The notes below the pieces were generated by a model that made no database searches, was not told the DNA's origin, and saw only the letters and a program-made list of their open reading frames with translations. 64,000 nt of DNA, taken from assembly GCA_024742405.1 (NCBI GenBank), contig JANSYP010000004.1, positions 62,001 to 126,000 on the forward strand. Direction: 5' to 3'. A program made the translations under genes and the position numbers. This DNA comes from Paracoccaceae bacterium (GTDB lineage Bacteria; Pseudomonadota; Alphaproteobacteria; Rhodobacterales; Rhodobacteraceae). Positions within the stretch are counted from its first letter, which is position 1, and the number at the start of each line of letters is the position of its first letter. Shown here one piece after another: positions 1-7,368 of the stretch.

Positions 1-1264
1 CGTTGCCGTCATCGGTGGCGGCATTTCAGGCATGGGGGTGGCCCACCGACTCGCCGGTTCGGCGCAAGTCACGTTGATCGAGGCGGCGCCGCGCCTGGGC
101 GGTCATGCGCGTACGGTGATCGGCGGATTGAACGGCACGCAGGCGGTCGATACCGGGTTTATCGTCTTCAACCGGGTGAACTATCCCAACCTGACGGCGC
201 TGTTCGACCGGCTCGGCGTGCCTATCGCCAAGAGCAAGATGACCTTTGCCGCTTCCGTCGATGGCGGCAGCACTGAGTATGCCCTCAACACGCTCAACAG
301 CCTGTTCGGTCAACGCCGCAACGCGCTGCGGCCCGGTTTCGCGCGGATGCTGCGGGACATCATGCGGTTCAACACCCGGGGCGAAGCGCTGTGTGCAGGC
401 GATCCGGGCATGACCATCGGCGATCTTATCGACCGGCTCGGCGCCGGGGATGCGTTTCGGGACCATTATCTGCTGCCCTTTTCCGGCGCGATCTGGTCGA
501 CACCGACGGACGACATTCTGCGCTTTCCCGCGGATGCGCTGATGCGGTTTTTCCGCAACCACGCGCTGCTCGGCGTCAGCGGTCAGCACCAATGGTACAC
601 CGTCCAGGGCGGTTCGATCGAATATGTCAGCCGGCTCCAGGCCGCCTTGCGCGCGATGTCGGTCGAGATCCGCACCGGCACGCCGGTTCAGGCGGTGCAA
701 CGGACGCCGTTGGGCGTGGAAATCAAGCTGGGCGGTGCGACGTGGGAGCGGTTCGACGAGGTCGTGTTTGCCACCCATTCCGACGACGCGTTGCGGCTGC
801 TGGCCGACCCAGCCCCCGAAGAGGCCGCCGCCCTGGGTGATATCCTCTACCAACCCAACAGTGCCGTCCTGCATGCAGACCCCGCGCTGATGCCCCGCCG
901 CCGCCGCTGCTGGGCGTCGTGGAACTATGTCGAGCCGGTGGAGCGCCGGGCCGCGGGGATCGGGCTGACCTACTGGATGAACTCGCTGCAGCCGATCCCG
1001 GAAAGCGATCCGCTGTTCGTGACGCTCAACAGCACGCAGAAGATCCGCGAAGAGCTGATCTATGACGAGACCAGTTTCAGCCACCCGCTCTACACCACTG
1101 ACGCGATCCGGGCGCAGGAGCGGATACGCGGGTTCAACGGCGCGCGGAACACATGGTTCTGCGGTGCCTGGATGAAAAACGGCTTTCATGAGGACGGGCT
1201 GGCAAGCGGACTCGACGTGGCCGAGGCCATCCTCGAGCGCCCGGTGCAGGAGGTTGCGGCGTGA
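1..1264 (+). CDS. NAD(P)/FAD-dependent oxidoreductase, 5' end outside window
   Basis: The reading frame is already open at the left edge, so the start codon lies upstream; about 420 residues are visible. It begins in a dinucleotide-binding motif (VAVIGGGISGMG) followed by the acidic end of the second strand (VTLIEAAPRLGGHA), the FAD-binding signature of the flavin amine-oxidase/desaturase-like family. The C-terminus has the usual second FAD contact (FCGAWMKNGFHEDGLASG). It overlaps the DUF1365 gene by 4 nt (GTGA), so the two are translationally coupled. This pair is the counterpart of the FAD protein and DUF1365 protein of the Rhodobacter sphaeroides RSP_1091/RSP_1090 cluster, linked there to singlet-oxygen stress and furan fatty acid formation. 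That role here is inference from family and order. Confidence 0.85.
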   Translation, partial: VAVIGGGISGMGVAHRLAGSAQVTLIEAAPRLGGHARTVIGGLNGTQAVDTGFIVFNRVNYPNLTALFDRLGVPIAKSKMTFAASVDGGSTEYALNTLNSLFGQRRNALRPGFARMLRDIMRFNTRGEALCAGDPGMTIGDLIDRLGAGDAFRDHYLLPFSGAIWSTPTDDILRFPADALMRFFRNHALLGVSGQHQWYTVQGGSIEYVSRLQAALRAMSVEIRTGTPVQAVQRTPLGVEIKLGGATWERFDEVVFATHSDDALRLLADPAPEEAAALGDILYQPNSAVLHADPALMPRRRRCWASWNYVEPVERRAAGIGLTYWMNSLQPIPESDPLFVTLNSTQKIREELIYDETSFSHPLYTTDAIRAQERIRGFNGARNTWFCGAWMKNGFHEDGLASGLDVAEAILERPVQEVAA

Positions 1265-2028
1265 GCGTAGTCGCAGATCAGGTCGAACATGTCGCCGGGC
1301 GCACCTTTCACGGTCGCCATGGGGCTGTCGAAAACGCGTTCACCTATTCGGTCGACTACATGTTGCTGGACCCCAAAAGGGCGCGCGGCCCGGCGCTGTT
1401 TTCGCGCAACCGGGCGAACCTGACGGCGCTCCATGACCGTGACCATGGCGGTATGCCGGGCGAGGGGCGTGGCGTGGCCTGGGTTCGCGAAGTGCTGAAC
1501 GATCGCGGCGTCCATGACGCGAGCGGGCGCATTCTGCTGCTGGCCCAGCCACGTGTGATGGGCCATGTCTTCAACCCGGTCAGCTTCTGGCTCTGCCACG
1601 GGCTCGACGGGACCCTGCGCGCGGTGATCGCGGAAGTCTCCAACACCTACGGCGACCGTCACTCCTATCTCTGCCATCACCTTGACCAGCGGCCGATCCA
1701 GCCCGAGGACACGCTGGAGGCACGCAAGATCTTTCATGTCTCACCGTTCCAGCCGGTCGAGGGCGGCTACCGCTTCAATTTCGACATCTCGCCGGGTGCG
1801 ATTGCGATCCGGATCGACTATCGCAGCGGCAATGAACGGCTGATCGCCACCCTTGCCGGTCCACGGCGGCGCCTGACCAACCGCAGCATACTGACCTCCG
1901 TCCTCCGGCGGCCTTTTGGCTCACGCCGCGTGCTCGGCCTGATCCACTGGCAAGCGCTCAAACTCTGGTGGAAGGGCGCACGCTGGCATGTTCGCCCCGA
2001 ACCTCCACACCAGGAGGTTACCCGATGA
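1261..2028 (+). CDS. DUF1365 family protein
   Basis: This 255-residue protein starts at a GTG that overlaps the stop of the FAD oxidoreductase. It carries features typical of DUF1365: an early HGRHGAVENAFTYSVDYMLLD-type segment (about residues 19-39), GHVFNPVSFWLC (about 101-112), and the FHVSPF and FNFDISPG stretches. These proteins regularly sit next to a flavin oxidoreductase in cyclopropane/methylated or furan fatty acid loci; the R. sphaeroides relative is RSP_1090. It probably acts on membrane phospholipid acyl chains together with its upstream partner. The C-terminus (EVTR) looks complete. The stop overlaps a new ATG preceded by CAGGAGG, the start of what may be a lost downstream gene. 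Confidence 0.85.
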   Translation: MSVVADQVEHVAGRTFHGRHGAVENAFTYSVDYMLLDPKRARGPALFSRNRANLTALHDRDHGGMPGEGRGVAWVREVLNDRGVHDASGRILLLAQPRVMGHVFNPVSFWLCHGLDGTLRAVIAEVSNTYGDRHSYLCHHLDQRPIQPEDTLEARKIFHVSPFQPVEGGYRFNFDISPGAIAIRIDYRSGNERLIATLAGPRRRLTNRSILTSVLRRPFGSRRVLGLIHWQALKLWWKGARWHVRPEPPHQEVTR

Positions 2029-2100
2029 TCCCGACGTCCACCTGCCGCACCTCACCCCCGCCACGGCATTCCCGCCCGGCGGCCCAGATGGAAAGCTGAC
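2029..2100 (+). other. 72-nt spacer, possible scar of a lost operon gene
   Basis: The DUF1365 stop (2026-2028) overlaps an ATG at 2025 that has a strong CAGGAGG ribosome site at 2011-2017, yet that frame runs only 24 codons before TGA at 2097. A second frame through the same bases reads a protein-like tail and ends at TGA 2102-2104, which overlaps the ATG at 2104 of the next gene in TGATG style. A good start signal with no gene and a gene-like tail with no start fit an out-of-frame internal deletion. In R. sphaeroides a transporter-like gene (RSP_1089) occupies this position. A functional 24-residue peptide is the alternative. Confidence 0.3.
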
Positions 2101-2697
2101 ATGATGGAATATGCCCTGGTCTTTCTTCTTGGTCTTGCCACTGCGGTCTTCGCGGTGCTTGCCGTACAGCGCTGGATGTCCTTCGCCGCGCAGAGCCCGG
2201 AGGACTATGCGGGCACCGGTCCCGAGCTGGATATCCGCGACCATCTGAACGGAGCGCTGCTCTGCGAAGGCGTGATCTACGGCCCCACCGGTCGGGTCGC
2301 CTCGCGCTTTGTGGCGGAAATGAACGCCTCGTGGGAGGGCAATACCGGCTTCATGACCGAAGATTTCCGCTATGATAACGGCAGCACGCAGCACCGGGAA
2401 TGGACGCTCGAGCTCGACGATACGGGCCGGATCACGGCAACCGCGCCGGATATCATCGGCGAGGGGCACGGTCGTCAAACCGGTGCGGGCGTGCAGCTTG
2501 CCTACGCGATCAGGCTGCCCGAGGCCTCCGGCGGTCATGTCCTGAATGCCATCGACTGGATGTATCTGGTCGAGAACGGCACCATCATCAATCGCAGTCA
2601 GTTCCGCAAATTCGGCATCCGGGTGGCCGAGCTCGTGGCGACGATCCGGCCGATGCAGAACACCGTTGCCGAACGGCCGGCCATGGCCGCCGAATAG
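2101..2697 (+). CDS. DUF3833 family protein
   Basis: This 198-residue protein has an N-terminal hydrophobic segment (about residues 4-24, YALVFLLGLATAVFAVLAV) that serves as a membrane anchor or uncleaved signal. A soluble domain follows with the family landmarks FNG/LNGALLCEGV, WEGNTGFMTEDFRYDNG and DWMYLVENGTIINRS, as in DUF3833 (lipocalin-like fold predicted for the family). ATG codons at 2101 and 2104 are both possible; 2104 overlaps the preceding TGA frame. It is the counterpart of the hypothetical protein between transporter and SDR in the R. sphaeroides RSP_1087-1091 cluster. A role in membrane lipid change is inferred from context only. Confidence 0.8.
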   Translation: MMEYALVFLLGLATAVFAVLAVQRWMSFAAQSPEDYAGTGPELDIRDHLNGALLCEGVIYGPTGRVASRFVAEMNASWEGNTGFMTEDFRYDNGSTQHREWTLELDDTGRITATAPDIIGEGHGRQTGAGVQLAYAIRLPEASGGHVLNAIDWMYLVENGTIINRSQFRKFGIRVAELVATIRPMQNTVAERPAMAAE

Positions 2698-2716
2698 GCT
2701 GACGCAGGGGTCCAAA

Positions 2717-3457
2717 TTGTCAAAATTCGCTGGAAAGCGCTACTGGCTCGTCGGGGCCTCCGACGGGCTGGGCGAAGCCTTGGCCCACAAGCTGAGCGCG
2801 GCCGGCGCCGAACTGATCCTCAGCGCGCGCAACGCCGACAAGCTTCAGGAGGTGGTCGCGGCACTGCCCAACCCGGCCCGCGCGGTGACGGTCGATGTGG
2901 CCGACAGCGCCTCTGTGCGCCGGGCCGCCGAGGACGCGGGCGAGATCGACGGCATGGTTTTTCTCGCCGGGGTCTATTGGCCGATGAAGGCCACAGAATG
3001 GGACCCCGATCAGGCCGAAACGATGGCGGACGTGAATTTCACCGGCGCGATGCGGGTCTGCGGCGCGGTCGTCCCTGTAATGGTCGCGCGGGGGCGGGGG
3101 CATATCGTGCTCACAGGCTCTCTCTCGGGGTTCCGCGGGCTGCCCGGCTCCATCGGCTACGGTGCGAGCAAGGCTGCGGTGATGTACCTGGCCGAGAGCA
3201 TGTGGGCCGACCTGCGCGGCAGCGGCGTGCAGGTCCAGGTGGCCAATCCCGGCTTCATCCGCACCCGGCTGACCGACAAGAACGACTTCAAGATGCCCTT
3301 CCTGATGGAGCCGAACGAAGCTGCGCAAACCATGGCCGATTTCATGGCCACGGACAGGTTCAAGCGCAGCTTTCCCACGCTCTTCTCCTGGCTTTTTCGC
3401 GGCAGCCAGTTTCTGCCCGATTGGGCGTATTATCGCATCTTCGGATCGAAGGGCTGA
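2717..3457 (+). CDS. Short-chain dehydrogenase/reductase (SDR)
   Basis: I chose the TTG at 2717 because the product then starts MSKFAGKRYWLVGASDGLG, with the SDR nucleotide-binding motif GASDGLG at residues 12-18; upstream in-frame ATGs would add a tail lying inside DUF3833. The protein is 246 residues. It has the classical catalytic set: Ser in LTGSLSG, then YGASK with Tyr and Lys four apart. It is the last gene of the first operon, 19 nt after DUF3833, and is followed by a 7-bp hairpin. The substrate is unknown; the R. sphaeroides RSP_1087 relative is induced with the singlet-oxygen regulon, so oxidised lipid or aldehyde substrates are plausible. Confidence 0.85.
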   Translation: MSKFAGKRYWLVGASDGLGEALAHKLSAAGAELILSARNADKLQEVVAALPNPARAVTVDVADSASVRRAAEDAGEIDGMVFLAGVYWPMKATEWDPDQAETMADVNFTGAMRVCGAVVPVMVARGRGHIVLTGSLSGFRGLPGSIGYGASKAAVMYLAESMWADLRGSGVQVQVANPGFIRTRLTDKNDFKMPFLMEPNEAAQTMADFMATDRFKRSFPTLFSWLFRGSQFLPDWAYYRIFGSKG

Positions 3458-3471
3458 CGCGCAATCCGCTG

Positions 3472-3490
3472 GCAACCGGCGCGCGGTTGC
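3472..3490 (+). terminator. Hairpin downstream of the SDR operon
   Basis: GCAACCG (3472-3478) pairs perfectly with CGGTTGC (3484-3490) around a 5-nt loop, 14 nt after the SDR stop. There is no T tract, so it may act as a transcript end-stabiliser or a Rho-assisted end rather than a strict intrinsic terminator. Confidence 0.5.
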
Positions 3491-3525
3491 GTCAGGTTAG
3501 GAGCCAGTCCGTTGGAGTGCGCCCC

Positions 3526-3864
3526 ATGCCCGAGATACATGCCCATATAGTTGCCCAGGTCATTCTGCTCGCACGCGAGACCAGTTCGCGCGGCGTCGGA
3601 AACCCCGCCGCGGAGGCCGAACTGCGCGAGTTCATCGCGGCCCAGAACGAGGATGACCAGTATGCCCTGGTCGCCATTGCCTGGATCGGGCGCGAGAGCT
3701 TTGCCCCACAGGAGTGGGACGAGGCGGTCCGCACCGCCCGTGAGGAAGCGACCACCTCGACCGAGGATTACCTGACCGGCATGACCCTTCTCGCCGACTA
3801 TCTCGAAGACGGGCTGGAAGCGCTCGGCATCTCGGCCACCGATGCCGAGGAGGATCTGCTCTAG
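3526..3864 (+). CDS. DUF3775 domain-containing protein
   Basis: This is a 112-residue acidic soluble protein starting at ATG 3526, with GGAG (3514-3517) as ribosome site. I recognise the DUF3775 pattern: an N-terminal helix (VAQVILLARETS), EAELREFIAAQNEDDQYALVAIAWIGRES and a helical tail with TSTEDYLTGMTLLADYLEDGL. The family is common and uncharacterised in Rhodobacterales and Rhizobiales. It has no membrane segment or signal. It is a single-gene unit convergent with cysK and separated from it by a strong hairpin. No function can be assigned. Confidence 0.75.
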   Translation: MPEIHAHIVAQVILLARETSSRGVGNPAAEAELREFIAAQNEDDQYALVAIAWIGRESFAPQEWDEAVRTAREEATTSTEDYLTGMTLLADYLEDGLEALGISATDAEEDLL

Positions 3865-3882
3865 GCGCCAGACCTGCGTTAT

Positions 3883-3913
3883 GACGTCGGCCGCACCCGG
3901 CGCGGCCAACGTC
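3883..3913. terminator. Bidirectional hairpin between DUF3775 and cysK
   Basis: Bases 3883-3894 (GACGTCGGCCGC) pair with 3902-3913 over 12 bp with one mismatch and a 7-nt loop. It lies exactly between two convergent genes (stops at 3864 and 3925), so it can serve both strands. Confidence 0.6.
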
Positions 3914-3924
3914 GGTCCCGGCCG

Positions 3925-5001
3925 TTACTCCGCGGCCATCTGCGCCGTCGGCGTGGAGCGCGAAATCTCCCACTCCTCGTCCGTCATATCCTCGGGCACG
4001 CCCTCGAAAAGCGGTGTGGAGAGGTAACGCTCCCCGGTATCGGGCAGCATCACAAGCATCACCGACCCGTCCGGCGCGGTCTCGGCCAGCTTCATCGCCA
4101 CGGCAAAGGTCGACCCGCCCGAGATGCCGGTAAAGATCCCCTCTTCCGCCGCCAGCCTGCGCGACCAGGCGATACCCTCGGGGCCCGCCACGGGCAGAAG
4201 CTCGTCATAGTAGTCTTTGTCGATCGCTTCCTGCAGCACGAAAGGGATGAAGTCCGGCGTCCAGCCCTGGATCGGATGGGGCTCGAAACTGGGGTGGCTT
4301 TCGGTCGGTTGGTGCGCGTCGTTGCGCGTGTTCACATAGCCGGAGGCGATCAAGGCTGCGTTGGCGGGCTCGGTCAGGATGATCTTGGTCTCGGGCCGCT
4401 CCGCACGCAGCACACGACCGACGCCGCTGACCGTCCCGCCAGTGCCGTACCCGGTGATGAAGTAATCCAGACGTTCCCCCGCGAAATCGGCCATGATCTC
4501 GCGCGCGGTCGTGTTCTCGTGAATCGCGGCATTGTCCGGCGTCTCGAACTGGCTCGCGAGGAACCAGCCATTGGCCTCGGCCAGTTCCTTGGCCTTGCTG
4601 TACATGCCGAAGCCCTTCAGCCCCTTGGGCGTCAGCACGACCTTGGCGCCGAGAAAGCGCATCAGCCGCCGCCGCTCGATCGAAAAGCTCTCCGCCATCG
4701 TCACGACGAGCGGATAGCCCTTGGCCGCGCAGACCATTGCCAGGCCGATACCGGTGTTGCCCGAGGTCGCCTCGACCACGGTCTGACCCGGTTTCAGGCG
4801 GCCGTCGCGTTCGGCGGCCTCGATGATGTTGAGTGCCAGCCGGTCCTTGACGGACGCTGCGGGATTGAACGCCTCGGCCTTCACGTAGACGGTCACGTTG
4901 CCCGGCGCGATGTGGTTGATGCGGATGACCGGCGTGTCGCCCACCGTGTCGAGAATGCTGTCAAAACGGCGGCCCCGGCCGCTTGTCTGTCTGATACTCA
5001 T
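3925..5001 (-). CDS. cysK: Cysteine synthase A-type PLP enzyme
   Basis: O-acetylserine sulfhydrylase of the tryptophan-synthase-beta fold; it makes cysteine from O-acetylserine and sulfide in the cytoplasm. The start at 5001 (MSIRQTSG) has an AGGGGGG ribosome site; an ATG 11 codons upstream lacks one. The 358-residue product shows the PLP lysine K52 in NPAASVKDR, the asparagine loop TSGNTG (79-84) and the phosphate-binding GTGGT (186-190). It is longer than the usual 310 residues because of a C-terminal tail (EGVPEDMTDEEWEISRS) that I associate with alphaproteobacterial members. A cystathionine beta-synthase-like role cannot be excluded. It appears monocistronic, with 154 nt to rppH. Confidence 0.88.
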   Translation of the reverse strand: MSIRQTSGRGRRFDSILDTVGDTPVIRINHIAPGNVTVYVKAEAFNPAASVKDRLALNIIEAAERDGRLKPGQTVVEATSGNTGIGLAMVCAAKGYPLVVTMAESFSIERRRLMRFLGAKVVLTPKGLKGFGMYSKAKELAEANGWFLASQFETPDNAAIHENTTAREIMADFAGERLDYFITGYGTGGTVSGVGRVLRAERPETKIILTEPANAALIASGYVNTRNDAHQPTESHPSFEPHPIQGWTPDFIPFVLQEAIDKDYYDELLPVAGPEGIAWSRRLAAEEGIFTGISGGSTFAVAMKLAETAPDGSVMLVMLPDTGERYLSTPLFEGVPEDMTDEEWEISRSTPTAQMAAE

Positions 5002-5155
5002 TGTGCCCCCCTGTCGGCCCAGTTGTGGCGGCATCGTCCCGCCAGCCCGACAAGCTTACGACATATGGCGCCCATGCTCCATCCGTTCAGGCGCCGGAGG
5101 GTTCGCACTGCCCGACCATGGAACCATCACCGGGCGCACGGACCGCGTGTCCGCG

Positions 5156-5659
5156 TCAGCCGGTATGCGTCGGCAGATCGAGATCGCTGGCGAAGGCCGT
5201 CAGCACGTCGCGGTAGAGGCTGCGCTTGAAGGGCACGATGCTGCCGACCAGTTCTTCGGGAAGCGCCCATTTCCATTGCGAGAACTCGGCATGGTTCGTG
5301 GCGATGTCGATCTGCGAGTCGCGGCCCAGAAAGCGCGCAAGGTACCATTTCTGTCGTTGCCCGCGATAGCGCCCTTTCCAGATCTTCGGGACCAGATCGA
5401 GGGGCAGATCATAGCTCAGCCAGTCGGGCGTTTCGGCCTCGATCCGGACCAGATCCGGGAGCACGCCGGTTTCCTCCTGCAGCTCGCGCAGGGCCGCATC
5501 TCGCGGCTCTTCGCCCTTGTCCACGCCACCCTGGGGCATCTGCCAGGCCGGTCCGGGGTTGTCGATGCGCTGGCCGACAAAGACTTGGCTCTTGGCATTG
5601 ACCAGCATCACGCCAACGCCGGGACGATAGGGCAAGGCGGCGATCTCATCAGGGGTCAT
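5156..5659 (-). CDS. rppH: RNA pyrophosphohydrolase (Nudix)
   Basis: Removes pyrophosphate from the 5' triphosphate of transcripts, the step that opens mRNA to 5'-end-dependent decay; alphaproteobacterial members also hydrolyse dinucleoside polyphosphates (IalA/NudH). The product is 167 residues from ATG 5659 (AAGGAG ribosome site). A complete Nudix box spans residues 45-66 (G-x5-E-x7-REL-x-EE-x-G-V). The N-terminal YRPGVGVML and the [12 protein letters not shown] segment are diagnostic of RppH. It lies near an IalB-like gene (6853-7341), the same family pair first named at the Bartonella invasion locus, here separated by LysE and Lrp genes. Confidence 0.93.
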   Translation of the reverse strand: MTPDEIAALPYRPGVGVMLVNAKSQVFVGQRIDNPGPAWQMPQGGVDKGEEPRDAALRELQEETGVLPDLVRIEAETPDWLSYDLPLDLVPKIWKGRYRGQRQKWYLARFLGRDSQIDIATNHAEFSQWKWALPEELVGSIVPFKRSLYRDVLTAFASDLDLPTHTG

Positions 5660-5725
5660 GGGCGTCTCCTTGGCCGGCAGCTGGGCCTCAGATGTGGCGT
5701 GCCGCGTCGCCTCGCGCAAGTCGCC

Positions 5726-6322
5726 TCAAGCGCGCAGGATGGGGATCAGCGACAGCACCAGAAGGGCTGCGAGCCCAAGATTGATCCGCCGCACGGCCAC
5801 CGGATCGCCGAGAACGCGCGCCATCCCGGTGCCCAGCGCCGCCCAAGTGGCCACGCAGGGCAGATTGACCAAGGTGAAGACAGCGGCAACTGCCAGCACA
5901 GCACCCCATTCGCCGCCGCCCGCGTAGACGGCGAGCGCCGTCAGCGCCATGGTCCAGGCCTTGGGGTTCACCCATTGAAAGGCCGCCGCCTCGATGAAGC
6001 GAAAGGGGCGCCCCGTCGATTTGGAAGGATCAATGTCAGGGCGCGCCGTTGCAATCCGGACCGCGAGCCAGAGCAGATAGGCCGAGCCCGCGATCTTGAG
6101 CACCAGCTGGGCCCAGGGCAGCGCCCGGTAAAGCTCCGCCAGACCGGCGCCGAGTGCCAAAAGCATCGCGCCGAAGCCGAAGGCCACCCCGAGCATGTGC
6201 GGAACGGTCCGGCGCAGTCCGAAACTCGCGCCACTGGCCAGCAGCATCAGGTTGTTCGGCCCCGGGGTGATCGAACTGACGAAGGCGAACAGGGTAAAGG
6301 CAAGGATATCAGGCAGGGTCAT
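5726..6322 (-). CDS. LysE/RhtB family amino acid exporter
   Basis: This 198-residue inner-membrane protein has about six hydrophobic segments and the family signature PGPNNLML at residues 20-27. A central polar loop (about 104-117) separates the helix bundles and is followed by the conserved QWVNPKAW. It is an exporter of amino acids or similar small molecules; the substrate cannot be read from sequence. It is divergent from an Lrp/AsnC regulator across a 72-nt gap, the typical arrangement in which the regulator senses the exported amino acid. Confidence 0.9.
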   Translation of the reverse strand: MTLPDILAFTLFAFVSSITPGPNNLMLLASGASFGLRRTVPHMLGVAFGFGAMLLALGAGLAELYRALPWAQLVLKIAGSAYLLWLAVRIATARPDIDPSKSTGRPFRFIEAAAFQWVNPKAWTMALTALAVYAGGGEWGAVLAVAAVFTLVNLPCVATWAALGTGMARVLGDPVAVRRINLGLAALLVLSLIPILRA

Positions 6323-6394
6323 GGCGCAAGCTTATGCCGTAAGTTCCGCAAACGGCTTGCAAAGAGACGTAGAAAAACCGAGATTCTGCAACAC

Positions 6395-6847
6395 ATGGAC
6401 GAGATTGATCAAATCGACGCAAGGATCTTGCACGCGCTGGAATCCGACGGGCGCCAGACCAATGCCGCCCTTGCGGAACGGGTGGGGCTGTCGGCCTCGG
6501 CGTGCCTGCGCCGTGTCCAGGCGCTGGAACGCGCGGGCATCATCGCCGGCTACCGCGCCCGCATCGATCGGACGAAGCTTGGTCGCAGCTTTACCAGCTT
6601 TGTCACCGTCGGATTGTCGAGCCACACGCGGGAGGCCCAGCGGCAATTCGAAGCTGCCATGGCCGCCGCCCCCGAAGTGATCGAGTGTCATAACATCACC
6701 GGCACGGTCGAATACATGCTTCGCATCGAGGTCGCCGACCTGTCCGCCTACAAGCGGTTCCATGCGGAAGGGTTGGGCGGGTTGCCTCAGGTCAGCTCGA
6801 TCACGAGCTATGTGGTGATGGCCTCGCCCAAGGATCTGCGCGGCTGA
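6395..6847 (+). CDS. Lrp/AsnC family transcriptional regulator
   Basis: This 150-residue protein has an N-terminal helix-turn-helix (about residues 4-50, DQIDARILHALESDGRQTN then LSASACLRRVQALERAGII) and a C-terminal RAM ligand-binding domain (FTSFVTVGL, VIECHNITGTVEYMLRIEV). I chose ATG 6395 because the HTH begins immediately; longer upstream frames are not gene-like. It is divergent from the LysE exporter and probably controls it and itself from the shared 6323-6394 gap in response to an amino acid. Confidence 0.92.
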   Translation: MDEIDQIDARILHALESDGRQTNAALAERVGLSASACLRRVQALERAGIIAGYRARIDRTKLGRSFTSFVTVGLSSHTREAQRQFEAAMAAAPEVIECHNITGTVEYMLRIEVADLSAYKRFHAEGLGGLPQVSSITSYVVMASPKDLRG

Positions 6848-6852
6848 ACGGC

Positions 6853-7341
6853 CTATTCGCCGGTGCGCTCCAGCCCGTCGAGGAAACCTCCAAGGCTCAC
6901 CTGCATGATCCGCGGCTCGTCCTGGGGCGTGAGCCGATAGGCGAAGAGGATCGCGTCGTTTTCTCCGAAGAGCTCCAGCTCCCGCTCGTCGAGCTGGATC
7001 GCCGCCTCGCAGATATCGTCCATGCAGCGCTGCCAGACCATCTGCCGCTGGGGTTCGTCTTCGGGGACCTCCAACCGGTAGACCGCACCGGAGGGCAAAT
7101 GCACGCCCATTGGCATCTGGGCCGCCAAGACGGCACCCCCGTCGACCTTTAGCGCGATCATCCGCACCGCCAGATCGCCGGTCTCGCGCTCGGTCTGCTG
7201 CTGGATCAGACGGCAGGGCTGGCCGCCATCGCACACCAGAACCCAATCGCCGAAAGTCTCGCGTTGTTCCTCTTGCGCAACCGCAGCAACCGGCGCAGCC
7301 AGGGGCAGGGCCACCAGAGCGGCTTTGGTAAGGGCATGCAT
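6853..7341 (-). CDS. Invasion-associated locus B (IalB) family protein
   Basis: This 162-residue exported protein has a signal peptide at residues 1-22 (hydrophobic core ALVALPLAAPVAAVA, cleavage near AQ-EE). The mature part has the IalB landmarks FGDWVLVCD, CRLIQQQ and a second cysteine pair region (WQRCMDDICEA), suggesting disulfides in the periplasm. The family is widespread in free-living alphaproteobacteria, so the Bartonella invasion name need not imply virulence. It lies 27 nt downstream of ctpA on the same strand and is probably cotranscribed with it, which suggests a cell-envelope job. Confidence 0.85.
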   Translation of the reverse strand: MHALTKAALVALPLAAPVAAVAQEEQRETFGDWVLVCDGGQPCRLIQQQTERETGDLAVRMIALKVDGGAVLAAQMPMGVHLPSGAVYRLEVPEDEPQRQMVWQRCMDDICEAAIQLDERELELFGENDAILFAYRLTPQDEPRIMQVSLGGFLDGLERTGE

Positions 7342-7368
7342 GGGGCGGTCCTTTCGGTCTGGGGGGAC

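Noticed and set aside
32-34. ATG at position 32 as the start of the first gene
   Set aside because: The frame is open to the left edge and the FAD-binding motif begins before this ATG, so the gene starts outside the window.
6399-6416. TTGATCAA near the Lrp start as an FNR-type site
   Set aside because: The half sites lack the 4-nt spacer of an FNR box and the sequence lies inside the coding region.
4898-6847. 649-codon plus-strand frame containing the Lrp regulator
   Set aside because: It crosses antisense to rppH and LysE with no family features; only the last 150 codons from 6395 are a real gene.
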